A stretch of DNA of 64,000 nt from the NCBI GenBank assembly GCA_021029095.1, contig JAJOHG010000003.1, forward strand, positions 248,001 through 312,000, read 5' to 3'. Shown in pieces: positions 12,662 to 23,064 of the stretch. Position 1 is the first letter of the stretch. The number at the start of each line of letters is the position of its first letter. Source of the stretch: Phellopilus nigrolimitatus. Lineage: Eukaryota; Basidiomycota; Agaricomycetes; Hymenochaetales; Hymenochaetaceae. Made by a program: the position numbers and the translations under genes. The notes beneath the pieces were generated by a model. The model worked only from the letters and a program-made list of their open reading frames with translations, was not told where the DNA came from and made no database searches.

Positions 12662-14186
12662 TCTTCGATTTACTCAAGGAGCGTTTTAGCAGAATATCTA
12701 TTGTGTCCATTTATCTATTTTTTTTCTCTCTCATCTATTGGGGAAGCGGTCTTCGAAAGCGAGATTCTCAGGTTCTAATTACGGGAGTGCCTTTTCTTTG
12801 AATTGATACTTGCCGATACCAAGCGTTTCCCTCCTTCTACATTCTTGTTTCTTGATGTTGGACATGGAAGATTATATATTCCCCTTTTACGGGCTGCTGC
12901 TGTACACTATACCTTTTAACAACTGTTGCCTAGTGTTTGCTCTCAGTCTATCGCCTGTCTTTGCATCATCCTCTCAGGCCGAGTGTCTGGAGACTATGGT
13001 TATTGCCGTACACGGGCGCACTCGTCGGAGATTTCACACCTCAATTCAGTCTTCAATGACGATGGACGACTCGAGACCAGTGACCTAGTACTGATTTACT
13101 GAATCCGAGTTGATAGAAGAGCCGATAGCGCAGACGCAAGGCCGTGCAGCCCATGTTGCTTCATGAACCATGACGTCGAACGAAGTCATGTTAGGCTTAT
13201 CTTGTGCCCGGTCTTGGGAAGAGCGGGCTTACGGTTTCATATCACAAGTCTTACAATTACACGCAGCCCTTCGATGACGACGTTGGATGAGCAAGAAGCC
13301 GAACACGTTGGAATTTCGAAGGGTGTTAAGTTACAACAAGGGCAAGTAGAAGCTTGGAAGTTACCTGACATTTCCAAGGGCAAAAAGTCCAAGGTGTTTA
13401 AAACTCGAACCAACTATATCAACCATTTAGTTCAATCGGTCCCGGTAGGTTATTAGCATAGTGAGAGGAAGAGACCTATAATGTTATACAGACTTGCAGA
13501 TCAGTAAAGAAAACCCCTAGAGCCCAAAAAAGAGAAAGAGGTAGATATGTAGGAATGTCGAAGCGTGATGGAGGTGTATGCGAGGACCTCGGAAGATCGG
13601 AATTGGGAAGTAGCATGAAGGGTATAAGCAACAGATTAAAACACATATCTGACGCAGGATAAAGATGGGTAGGTGCGGGGAAGGTGGGAGCGTGCACAAG
13701 TAGCTTCCGGTGTATTTGTGGGAACAAGGTTGGGAGAATGGTGGCTAGGGAATCGAGATAGCTTGAGAAAAGTGGCCATCCGGTCGTTTGATCATCTGTT
13801 CGCATCCAAAGAACGAGACTCGTACAGAAATTCTCCAAAAACACCATCTCTCGATGCTTTGCGCGGCGGTCGCGGAAGACGCGGAAGCATGAATCAGTGA
13901 TGGTGATTACGCCTAGACCGATGGGTTCGATGGGGGAATACTTTTGGGGCAGGAAGCGCACCGGTTCCATTTGTGAGATAGGTCCTGCTACGTGGAAGGA
14001 CTGAGGAGGGGACGAGGAGAGGGGTGATCGTTCAGCGTACGCTGACAATATAAAATCACAAAATTGCAAGAACAGTGTACATCTTCAACGGAAACAATGA
14101 ATGTTCAATAATTGTTTTTTTAAGAATTGGAGATTTTTTTTCTACTCACAATGAATCGGAACATAATGTATATTAGATATACTGCT
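12662..14186. other. Gene-poor stretch, 1.5 kb
   Basis: After the BSD2 stop there is T-rich 3' flank (12710-12740), then about 1.4 kb with only weak open frames. The longest are on the minus strand at 13476-14069 (197 codons) and on the plus strand at 13163-13456 (97 codons). Neither shows a domain, a sensible start context or a coding-like composition, and neither continues through plausible introns. A short non-coding transcript or relic cannot be excluded. I see no repeats or tRNA-like folds. Confidence 0.4.
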
Positions 14187-14919
14187 TTACCACGTATGCA
14201 GCATTGAACGATTGGAATCGCGTACAAGGCGCGTGATGCGCAGACAGCTTTCCATGCGAGCGTCGAGGAGATCTCCGAAAAGTCCCAGAAGCTGCGCACT
14301 GGGCTCTGGTCCGTCAGCATGCATACGCGGCCGAGTCGGACTATGAGCGGAGAGGGTGCCAAGGTGCAGCTTGAAAGACTGTTTGCGCTTGGACCAACGG
14401 GAGGCGTGTGCACGCGCGGCGGCCGTGGCACGCAAAGTGAGAGGTCCCGGACATTTTGGGGCGCATGACCAAAGCGTCGTCCTGCTCTTCCTGCTTCACT
14501 TCGGCGTCCAACATGCTCTCGTCGCGGTAGGTTCCACGACCACCTTGACCTTCGCTCTCGCTCTCTGAGGTTGGAGGTGTAGGCTCATCGGAAGAATCCT
14601 CAGAAGAGGTAGCGGAAGGCGCTGAGCCGTCTGAGTCGGACTGAGAGTCTGTTGGGGCGCCAATCGCGGGGACGGCAAGGATAGGTCCCTGGACGTACGC
14701 AAGCTCGAGAGAAGCACGCGTACGCTGAACCCAGCCGCGCTCGTGCTGGTAGAAGACCAAGAGGGAGTTCAGCAGGTTCATAGACGCGTCTGTAGGAATT
14801 GAAGGCGCAAGAAGGGCGAGAGCGGTTGTGGACGGGCCGGCAAAAGGGTCGCCGGTGTCTTGGGCGTCGCCGCGCATGTCGGGCGGGAGTATGGAGGGGA
14901 CGGGGACGGGGACAGGCAT
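14187..14919 (-). CDS. Hypothetical basidiomycete protein, Ser/acidic linker and helical C-terminus
   Basis: I do not recognise this gene. The start MPVPVPVPSILPPDMRG at 14919 leads to a helical segment, SMNLLNSLLVFYQHERGWVQ, that looks structured, then an acidic Ser/Glu/Asp-rich linker with S-D repeats (SDSDGSAPSATSSEDSSDE). A second structured segment, in the next frame, has KQSFKLHLGTLSAHSP and LLGLFGDLLDARMESCLRIT, and ends near 14187. The two halves are joined by a frame change between about 14480 and 14440, from a short intron or an indel. Having two helix-rich conserved-looking ends around an acidic linker suggests a nuclear or regulatory protein, but that is only inference. It is divergent from EMC10 with 187 bp between the starts, so the two may share a promoter. 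Confidence 0.55.
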
Positions 14920-15106
14920 GTCGGCGGGAGGTGGAGGAGTGTGGTTGAAGATAGAAGAGGGTGAGGGCGAATATGGGGAGCATCTCAGGGTGTATATGTA
15001 TATGTACTTGGTCGTAACACTGTAACAGAGTCGAGAACGCCTCAGGCCGGCTTCTAACAGGGCTAGACCGGCTACCCGCCCATCTCCTTCCTACTGTATT
15101 TCTTTC

Positions 15107-16219
15107 ATGCATCTCCGACTACTTCCACTCGTCCTCGCTGTCCTCGCTGGCCCGCTCCTCGTCGTCGCCAACGATGCCGAACTCCGTCTTCTCCACAGAG
15201 TCTACGTCCCAGACCCAGATGCCCCAGAGCAGCCCTTCGTCCTCCGCGCGACGATCGACGCGTCCACGCGTCAACTAATCCCCGTACCCCATGTTCAGAG
15301 CGACCTCGCTCAATTCTACCAGGACGCAAAGGATAACAGAAATGTTCTCTATCAGCTCGCTTTCCAGAACGGCCCACTCGCCAGTCTGACCAGCGAGCAA
15401 CTCGACATCTCCTCCGTCAAGGCGGTGCGTGACTGTCTGTGATTTCAAATTTCGTATGCCTTATACTCCTTCTTCACAGTGTCATATCCCTCTTGCCTCG
15501 GCCGACTTCCTCACTCTTCATCTTGACAGCGATGGAAGACCTTTCCACGCTGATTATTACCTTGCGGACGTGCCTTCCTCCGGTGCATGCCCTACCAACA
15601 AGCAGCTCCGCGCCTTCAATTTCAATCAACCTGTGTTCCTTCCCCCTCTAACACAACTGTTCGCGTCCGGCACGCCACACATCCACCACTGTGAGTAATT
15701 ATGAGATGGCTTCATTTGAGCTCTTTTCATTCAAAAATTTTTTTTTTCTCTCACCAAGACCCGAGCTGAGAGTACCTCCACCTCTCTCGCCAAAAGGCGA
15801 GCCCATCGCAGCCGTCCCAGAAAAGTCGTTCATACAGAAATACTGGCTATATATTATTGCTGCACTCGGTCTTCTTCGTAAGTCCTATTTCGCTCTGGAA
15901 AAACGCTACGTTTTGGTCCAAGTTTCCCCGTGCGCTGCCGAGAAGTTCGCGCATCATTATATTACTTCTGTCAACTTCATTGCAATTCATTTTTCTTCGT
16001 GACTGATCAACTTTACGGGGTTTTCGCTTCTCTTCCTTCCTTATCTTCTTTATTTATGGCCAGCGCTCGGCTTTCATCATGCCTCTTTTCTTGGCTCTGT
16101 GTTCTTCTTCCAGTCATTGCAGAGGCATGGCTAACGTTATTAACCCTCATTACGCAGTGCTTACAGGTGGCCAGGCGCCCGAAGAAGAGGGGGCACCATC
16201 CGGAGGTGGAGACCGCTAA
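15107..16219 (+). CDS. EMC10: ER membrane protein complex subunit 10
   Basis: The EMC inserts tail-anchored and multi-pass proteins into the ER membrane; Emc10 is its lumenal, singly anchored subunit. A signal peptide is plain: MHLRLLPLVLAVLAGPLLVVA, then NDAELRLLHRVYVPD. The beta-sandwich domain continues with LYQLAFQNGPLASLTSEQ and, after the intron at about 15426-15478, CHIPLASADFLTLHLDSDG. Near the C-terminus KSFIQKYWLYIIAALGLL is the membrane anchor, and the tail ends TGGQAPEEEGAPSGGGDR, the Gly/Glu-rich end usual in this family. The stop I choose is 16217-16219, reached over introns near 15880-16160. The join near 15690-15770 is not certain: the simple GT...AG choice does not keep frame, so either a rarer donor or an indel is involved. 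Divergent partner: the orphan at 14919. Confidence 0.85.
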
Positions 16220-17180
16220 CCTTGAACTGGATTATGTTTAGACAAAAGTGTCATCATACTTTATCAAACTCTTTCCAATTGAGACATACCACAATGCACG
16301 TTTGATAAAGGCTGGTTCTCTAAAGATAACTTCGGACCTCTCATTGTCTTCGCTCGCAATTTGCAAATGATGGTTGCATACGTGCTGGCACGATTTCGTG
16401 TGGCCGTACTTATCTTGCAAACTCTCGCAGCTCTAGACTTGATGGCTTGTCATGTCTGTGGCAACGGCATCTGCGAACCTCTCATGCTGGAACTAATTGG
16501 TAAGATAGGTTGGTTGATGACGCATTATCGTTGTGAGTGGGGGCAGTCTAGTCCAGTCTAGTACGTCTCTTTTCTTTCTTTCTCTCACCCCTGGCCGGAG
16601 TAGATCATTCTCCAGAAGAGATGGCCGGTTTTTGAGTGCCGCAAGGCGTCCGTATTTACAAGACGAAGTGCATGTAACACCTCCCCACGGCGTTTTTGTT
16701 TTAAATATCTCGATCATTGTAAAATCGGCTTCGCATCGCTGGCTTTCAACAATGGTTAACCCTCGCCATACAAACTCAAGCATTTGCATACACTGTTCTC
16801 GGGTTTCCTTAATTTAAACAGCGGGTTCTTTTTCTTCTTCCCATCTATGAGCATAAATGCTATCGCGCCTCGATTTATCTAGGTCATCTATGGAGTGCTA
16901 TTAGACTTTCATCTTATGCCCCGAAGCGCTCATATCATAATAAATCTCAACAAGAACTCGCTCGTCTTTCTAAAGGTCCAATCTACTGGTAATCCTGACT
17001 ACAGCTACCCCTCTTTATGGCAGACGTGCAGCGATTGTGGCTTATGATCGCCTCCGATTGAAACGCACGTTACATGCTATGGATAACTCGAGCCTATTGA
17101 GTAGAATCCTTCCGTGATGCGAATTCACCGTCTATGTATCGCGTTGTATATGCGGACACACATACGCTGTTTTCCCTCAC
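16220..17180. other. Intergenic, 961 bp between two convergent genes
   Basis: EMC10 (+) and the acetyltransferase (-) end toward each other here, so no promoter is expected. The DNA is AT-richer than its neighbours and only short frames are open (up to 98 codons, without recognisable content). Almost 1 kb is long for two 3' ends in this compact region, so a small transcript is possible but I see no evidence for one. Confidence 0.4.
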
Positions 17181-17982
17181 CTAACTCCATTCGTCGAAAC
17201 TCAGACCCACGCAGTGCTTCGGCGCGCCGTCGATACCCTTGAATCCCAGTCGCTCGTAGAAGTGCGCCGCGTCCGCATTCCGTGTGTCCATGCCTAGCCA
17301 TAGCCCTTCAAGCCCCTTCTCATCGCGCAGGAAGCTTACGGTAGTATCGATGAGTCGACGGCCCCAGCCTTGGCGCTGGTACTCGGGGAGGATGTCGATA
17401 TGCTGCAAAACAAAATTTAGAAACATTAGACTGGCGCGCTGCGTGCTGTCGATAAGGTAGACTCGATATTACCAGATGCACAGGGGAGAACGCAACGCAC
17501 GCGTCGTGCGCCGGCGCCGGCGCGTGCAGAATGGATATATATTGCTTTATCTGCGTCTTTGAGTAGCAACTTGTAAGCCGAGTCCGCTTCTTCTGTGCCA
17601 GGCTTTGGATATCTAGCGCGCAGAGGCGGATACCAATCGCGCTCGGCGGCAGTCTCAAAGGCACGTGTGTCAAGTGCAAGGAGGAGGTATCCAACCACCA
17701 CCTCGGTCTCAGTTTCCCTTCGCATCATTAGCCTCAGTCTTGTCCAGGAACTGCCTCCGATTCCGAGACTTTTCCAGGATCCCTGCGCGCGAGAACAAAG
17801 CCAGCGGTGTGGGGGACGTGCACGTACGGGAGCGCGTACACGAGCCCGGGGAGCTCGCCGAGGGCGTGCAGCGCCTCGGCTGAGGTTCCAGCATTTGCTG
17901 TGAGAAGACAGATACGCGATAGTGCAGACGCGTCTTCTTTCTGAACACGACGGATGTACACAGAAGGGTCAGGAGGAGGCAT
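17181..17982 (-). CDS. GNAT family N-acetyltransferase
   Basis: A small cytosolic acetyl-CoA-dependent acetyltransferase of unknown acceptor. Start MPPPDPSVYIRRVQKEDASA at 17982 is the typical first strand and helix of GNAT proteins; an upstream in-frame Met at 18078 adds sequence that looks unconserved. The middle exons carry VVGYLLLALDTRAFE and the last exon, after an intron near 17405-17450, carries the acetyl-CoA loop: HIDILPEYQRQGWGRRLIDT has the Q/R-x-x-G-x-G/R motif (QRQGWGRR), followed by NADAAHFYERLGFKGID, the family's final strand. The first intron is unclear: a 44-base intron ending GAG (with CTAAT as branch site, near 17750-17700) joins the exons in frame; an indel is the other explanation. 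Divergent from MED18 over 308 bp. Confidence 0.85.
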
Positions 17983-18290
17983 GCCAGTTGTCGGGACTCG
18001 GGAGTCTAAGTTTAAACGCAAGGATAGTTGATCTTCAACCGCGTATCCTCGTAGATCAGTCGGCAGGATGTAAGACACCGAGAAATATTATGTGCTTTGA
18101 ATTGTCTGAGATTGCTCGCGTTCCTGGGGTTTTTATGAGGGCTGTATGCGATAGCTAGAGGCACGTGGCTCGGCAAGACGCGATGATCGACGCGTTTCTT
18201 CGACGTCGCTCGATCGAAAATTCGCGTCAATAGTCGACAGCTTATGTTGATCCCGTAGAAGACGATTTCCAGAGAACGTGTAAAGTCGAC
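17983..18290. promoter_or_regulatory. Divergent promoter, GNAT / MED18
   Basis: The 308 bp contain a CACGTG near 18161-18166 and an ACGCGT at 18190-18195, the latter about 100 bp upstream of the MED18 start. ACGCGT is the MBF core in yeasts, but this motif is also frequent in GC-rich DNA, so its role here is uncertain. Confidence 0.3.
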
Positions 18291-19137
18291 ATGTCGCATC
18301 TCTACGAAGTCGCGCTGTATGGCGAATTCTTCGCGCATGACCTCAAGCCAATCCTGAACCGCCTGACGCTTCACAGCGAGTCTGGTATGTACGCATCAAC
18401 CACGTCACAGCCGTCAGTATCTCCTTACTCAGGGATGTGCGGGGGAAATCTCAAGCTATCCAGATGCATTCTCGTGAAGTCGTGTTTGAGCCGCTGGACG
18501 CGCAGATGCAGCGTGACCAGGGCAGCGAGCCAGTTTTCCTGCGGTGTAAGAAGGACCTGACACAGCCCAGGACAGGCTGGTAAGTCACTCACTGCTCTAG
18601 TATAGACTTGAACGAATTGAACGTGGTTGTCCAGGGTGATGTACTCGTATCTGAAGCCCGAGTCCGTGCGCCAGCACCCGGAGGCTACAGTAAGGCCGTG
18701 GGCAACGTGCCATGTTGCGGAAGATGCACTTAGCTTTGCATCTGCGCTGGGTTACATGTACGTGTCTGTGGATGGAAAATGAACCAATGCGTTGTTTATT
18801 CCCCCAACCCCAACTTCAGACAAAAAACACAACTATATAGGAAAGGCTACGCCTTTCGACGAGGTCAGCTCGTCATCCACATGTTCCAGCAAGAACAGGC
18901 AAGTCTATTTATCTTCTGTTTTCGTTTACTCTATTTATCGGCGGATTGGTCCAGGTTGATTCGCGCACGCAGAAGCCAATTCCTGCACATGTAGACACAC
19001 TTTGGGAAGTAGAGGTCAAAACTGCCAACCCTGTGCGCAATACACAAGAGACTCCACTGAGTCAGACAATCGAGGCCGTGCTAGAAGTGCAACTCCTTAT
19101 GAAAGGCTTGTTAGACCTGCGGAGGAAGGATGTCTGA
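18291..19137 (+). CDS. MED18: Mediator complex subunit 18 (Srb5), head module
   Basis: Med18 is the head-module subunit that, with Med20, touches RNA polymerase II and TBP in the nucleus. Start MSHLYEVALYGEFFAHDLKP is the family's first strand. Later exons give HSREVVFEPLDAQMQRDQGSE, LRCKKDLTQPRTGW, MYSYLKPESVRQHPEATVRP, KGYAFRRGQLVIHMFQQEQ and the closing strands PIPAHVDTLWEVEVKT and TIEAVLEVQLLMKGLLDLRR. Four introns lie near 18380-18435, 18580-18633, 18757-18840 and 18897-18954. The first intron works in frame only with a GTCTGG donor; an indel in the G5 run near 18440 is the other possibility. The stop at 19137 is only 36 bp from the BCD1 stop on the other strand. Confidence 0.9.
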
Positions 19138-19173
19138 CCTACAGTCATACAAAAACTTAAAAGCATATGGGAA

Positions 19174-20577
19174 CTATGATGAATGCCGCTGAGGAACAGC
19201 AGCAGACAGGCTCGCAATTTTCGCTTCGTCTTCTGCAATTTCATCATCTCCCCAATCCAGATCTTCCTCCTCCTCATCTTCTATAACCGCGCCCTTCCCT
19301 GGTCCATCGTCACCCGCTGTATCCAAAACATCACGGAGCTCTTCAGTTTGATCTTCCGCCCCAGCTTCTACGCCATCCTCCGCGTCATGTTCATCCGCAC
19401 CGGGCTCCCTACTGTCATCATCGCTGCCCAGATAATCATCCAACGTATCCAGGATGTTTGGCCCATCGTCCTCGTCGTCGCTCCCGTAATCACCAAGAAG
19501 ACCTGTGATTGTCTTTTTTGCAACCGTAGGGTCCAGCTTCCGACGTTTTGGTCGTCTCTCCCGCATATCCTCCGTTGTACCGTCATCATCGACAATTACA
19601 CCTTCAAACGAGCTCTCGTCGACCAGCAAAATAGTCGGGAACTCGACAAAATGTTTCCAACGCAGCGCTGACGAGAGTTTCGAATTCCAGTCGAGCTTGT
19701 AATAAGAATGGCGCCCTGCGTTCAGGTTCGGCGAATCGTCGAGTATCTTAGGCCTTTTCATCACACAGAGTACGCTGGACGGGATTGTTTCGTCCTCCTC
19801 GTCTAAGCCTAGCCATTGGAAGAGCGGGTCATCCTTTTTCACCCTTTGCATATTTTTGACGTTTGCGCGAATTGCTTGTCGGACTGAGCGCTCCCAGTCA
19901 TTCTTATGAGCGACGAGGGATACGGGCTTCGATTCTTGTCGGGTGAGGGGATTTGGAGGAGGCTGAAAGACAAATTCAATAGTGAGGAGCGCGCTCTTTT
20001 TCCTGTATACGCCATATCGTAAACAAGTATAATAAACTAGACCGAAGTCCTATGCTCACTTGGAATCCCAGCTCGACTGATTTCGTTTCGCTCTCTCCAT
20101 GCCAGGCGGGAGGACATCCATGTCGATGTCTCTGAAACCCAATTGCATAGCGAGGAAATTCCTCTTATCTTGACCATGCCCAAAGGTTCTCCCCTTTCCC
20201 CTGCCCCGTCCCCTCCCGCCTCGCATGCTCGTTCCCCGCGTCGCAGCGCCATTCTCGCGCTGCGTCGCGATTCCGCCCTTCACGATCTCGCGGCCCCACG
20301 TCTCCACTTTGCGTCCGACTTCCTCAAGGAAAACATAGTCGTCGACGAGCGTGCCGTACCCGTACTGGTTCATGGGCACGAACGCAACGCGGTTGCGCTC
20401 GCCGGAGCAACCTGTCGCGGCCTTGTGTGCGCGCGAGCATGGAAGAGAGCAGGACTTTGTCAGGCAGCGTGGGCAGGTGTATATAGAAGGTTGGGCATTG
20501 CAGAGCGCGCAGAGAGGAGGGGCGCGGGAAGTACTGGGACCGGCGATGTCTTCAGCTCCGGTGACAACCAGAGACAT
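19174..20577 (-). CDS. BCD1: Box C/D snoRNA assembly factor with HIT zinc finger (Bcd1/ZNHIT6)
   Basis: Bcd1 is needed in the nucleus to assemble and stabilise box C/D snoRNPs. Start MSLVVTGAEDIAGPS at 20577 is followed by the HIT zinc finger: CALCNAQPSIYTCPRC, then C..PC, a His in SRAHK and the last Cys in ATGC, then the family's FVPMNQYGYGTLVDDYVFLE. After an intron (about 20060-19990) come LVAHKNDWERSVRQ, DPLFQWLGL and SVLCVMKRPKI-like segments that match the C-terminal half of ZNHIT6. The tail is very acidic (several D/E runs, one LLGDYGSDDEDD) and ends at 19174. An in-frame Met at 20622 would add 15 residues; I prefer 20577, right before the conserved part. It converges with MED18, 36 bp apart. 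Confidence 0.88.
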
Positions 20578-21513
20578 GAGTCGGTTTGCGAAAGTGTTCA
20601 GGTAGTAGGTAGGCAGGAGCAAATCTAAATTCTAATGAGACATTACACGCACCGAGCTATATTTAGAGAATGCCTTCAAAAATAAACCTATTTGTGCAAC
20701 CATTTTCACGACGTTGCCAGAAATTCTTTGTCGGCGTCGATAGAAAGAAAGACCAGTTTTCAACTTATGACTTATGAAAAGGTTGCATGGCAATTGAGAA
20801 GCATGATGCGAGTACATGTAAATGAAGTTCTCGTGCGTTAAATTATATACTAGCATCCACTTTCTTTCGCGCGGGTTGTTGCAACACCAAAAATTACAAA
20901 GAGAAGGAGGGAGTGTAGATAGACTTGTAGCGAATTAAAAAGTCAATCTGAGGAGACACTGCTACTTGGTGATGGTCGGAGGAAAACGAGTCGGGATGCA
21001 TATACGGAGGTTGGCGGGAAAATGCCAAGGAAACCAAAAGCGCCCACAATGGCGGCAAGACTAGGCGCGCCTCCCGACGGCGGGATGAGCGAAACGCGAT
21101 ATGATAATGAGAAATTTGTTCGGGGCGAATGAAAGCAATAAGTAGGGACGAGAGTTATAGATCAGGGCTTTGTTTTGCACGCTGTTGGGGTGTATTTTCT
21201 GCTATTTTCTCCTGCTTTCAGTTGTTGGACGTCGTTGATGTCCATAACAATGCACAAACTATCATTGGCCAACTCAGCTTCCGCTGACCTTCGCCCGCTC
21301 GACATCGAGACACGCCCGCCGTCGTCGACAATGAACGCGCAACGAGCTCATCGTGCTTTGATCGGTGCCGGACATAACAACGTCGGGAGTAATAGATTCT
21401 CACGGTTGAACGCACTTGCCCTCGAACCACCACCATCATCTTTTCGGACGTGACCGCGTCTGCGCACATCCGCGTCTGCTGCGCCGCGCTTCACTCACCA
21501 TCGCATTACAACC
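20578..21513. other. Long promoter region of the forkhead gene, 936 bp
   Basis: This stretch serves as a shared promoter for BCD1 (-) and the forkhead gene (+). AT-rich from 20630 to 20960, then more mixed. A 92-codon frame (21175-21453) has no domain. Long upstream regions are common for regulatory genes. Nothing else recognised. Confidence 0.45.
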
Positions 21514-22643
21514 ATGGCCCAACAACCGCAAACTATGATCCCTGGTGCGATGCAGATGGCCCAAACTGATATACCGGCGCCCTCCTATTATCCTGATCCA
21601 CCCACCGACCTGTCCGGTGGTATGCCCATATCCCTCGATTCTCTTCGCGACGGGCCGCCAGGGACAAAGCCTTTTTATCCCTATTCAACGCTCATTCGGT
21701 AAATACACGCTCCACATTTGCCGTCCGTCGCCTTCGCGTCGCTGTTGGACGGTGGTTCATCTTTGTTTATGTCTGATCTATATTTGACAGGTATGCTATT
21801 AAGGGATCGCCCAACCAGAAGCTGTTATTGGAGGATATCTACTATGCGATTGAGAGTCGAGTATGTCTTATACTCTAACTGACTCATCGAAGTGCGGCAT
21901 TGACGTGGGCTTCGCAGTTCCCTTATTTCCGCACAGCGCCGTCTGGATGGAAGGTAAACAACATGTATTTCGGTTCGACACAGCTCGCTTGACCTCCTGT
22001 ATAGAACTCTGTCAGGCATAATCTTTCGCTCAACCCTTGTTTCGAAAAGATCCCGCGACCTTTGACCGACAGGGGGAAGGGTTCTTATTGGACTGTGAAC
22101 GACAATGTGGATCCTCGAACGGGTGTGCACCGCGTCCGCAAAAAGAGAAACCACAAGTCAAAGAATACGCACCACCTCAGCGAAGACCCGGATTTAGACT
22201 ATCCGACCGACGACGCTACCATTGCCGCAACATCTGCAGGATTTGACGGGTCAGCTTACGACCATGCTCCGCCGATGCATCCGGATCCAGTTGTTCAGAA
22301 TCCTCAGTTCGTCTATACCCCTATGCTTGCTCAGTGAGTGAGACGTAAAATACACGTGGTGCGAGAAGCTAATCAAGACAGCAGACCGAATGCTCCTGAA
22401 GTCGATGAGAATGGAAATGTAAACTGGCGGACGGCTTGGTTGAACGAACTGACGAAGCTGCAGGCGATCACGGCCGAGCAGGACAAGCTGCAAGCAGAAC
22501 CAGAGTGGTACAGAGAGATGCTGTTCCGTGTGAGGACAGCGATGATGGCACCGATCGACATGAACGGGGTGCTCCAGATTGCAGCGAATGCGGCTGCAGG
22601 AGCAGTACCGACTCCCGATGGACATGAACCGAGCTCGCAGTAA
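21514..22643 (+). CDS. Forkhead transcription factor
   Basis: A DNA-binding regulator of the fork-head family. Start [19 protein letters not shown] at 21514 with an upstream ACC context. The winged-helix domain begins [11 protein letters not shown] and continues over three short introns (about 21701-21790, 21858-21917, 21953-22005) as [33 protein letters not shown] and [20 protein letters not shown], then [10 protein letters not shown]: the recognition helix [12 protein letters not shown] and wing 1 are intact. A basic stretch, [11 protein letters not shown], follows and may be the nuclear signal. The C-terminal third (22383-22643) contains [20 protein letters not shown], a probable helix. 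At about 280 residues it is shorter than yeast Fkh1/2 and lacks an FHA domain, so it fits the compact forkhead factors common in agaricomycetes; the target genes are unknown. Confidence 0.9.
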
Positions 22644-23064
22644 TGGACGCGATTTGAGAGGCCTTCCGTTCCAGTGTGGGCGTCTCGGAGTGTTGTACGA
22701 ATAGGAGTTCTGACCCTGGCCGCTACATGACTATGGGTATTGCTGCTAATTAATCGCTGTGCTGTAGTTTCTGCCTCTTGCATTCTGTGTTCAGTTTTTG
22801 TACTGCTATTTATTGCACGATTTTTGATCCAATTTAGAGGTTGCGATTGGTCTTGGAGAGAGTGAGGTATCTGATTGGCTGACTCCGAAAAGCCGATCAG
22901 CTCGATCGGTCGTAACAAAAAAATATGCGCCACCCCTTTGCCTTCCTGAGTAATCGTATGTGGGAGTCAGCAATTCGGTGACAGCTCAGCCATCTCCTCT
23001 CGTGTTCCTCTTATCAAGCCCTTCACCATCTCTCCCAGTCGTCCTGACCTCAAAAGTAACTACC
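22644..23064. other. Intergenic, 421 bp
   Basis: 3' flank of the forkhead gene and promoter of DRE2. A pyrimidine-rich stretch (22989-23060) precedes the DRE2 start, as is usual for highly expressed fungal genes. No other feature seen. Confidence 0.45.

Noticed and set aside
13476..14069. Minus-strand open frame of 197 codons
   Set aside because: Hydrophobic and Pro/Ser-rich without a pattern; no conserved-looking segment. A lineage-specific gene cannot be fully excluded.
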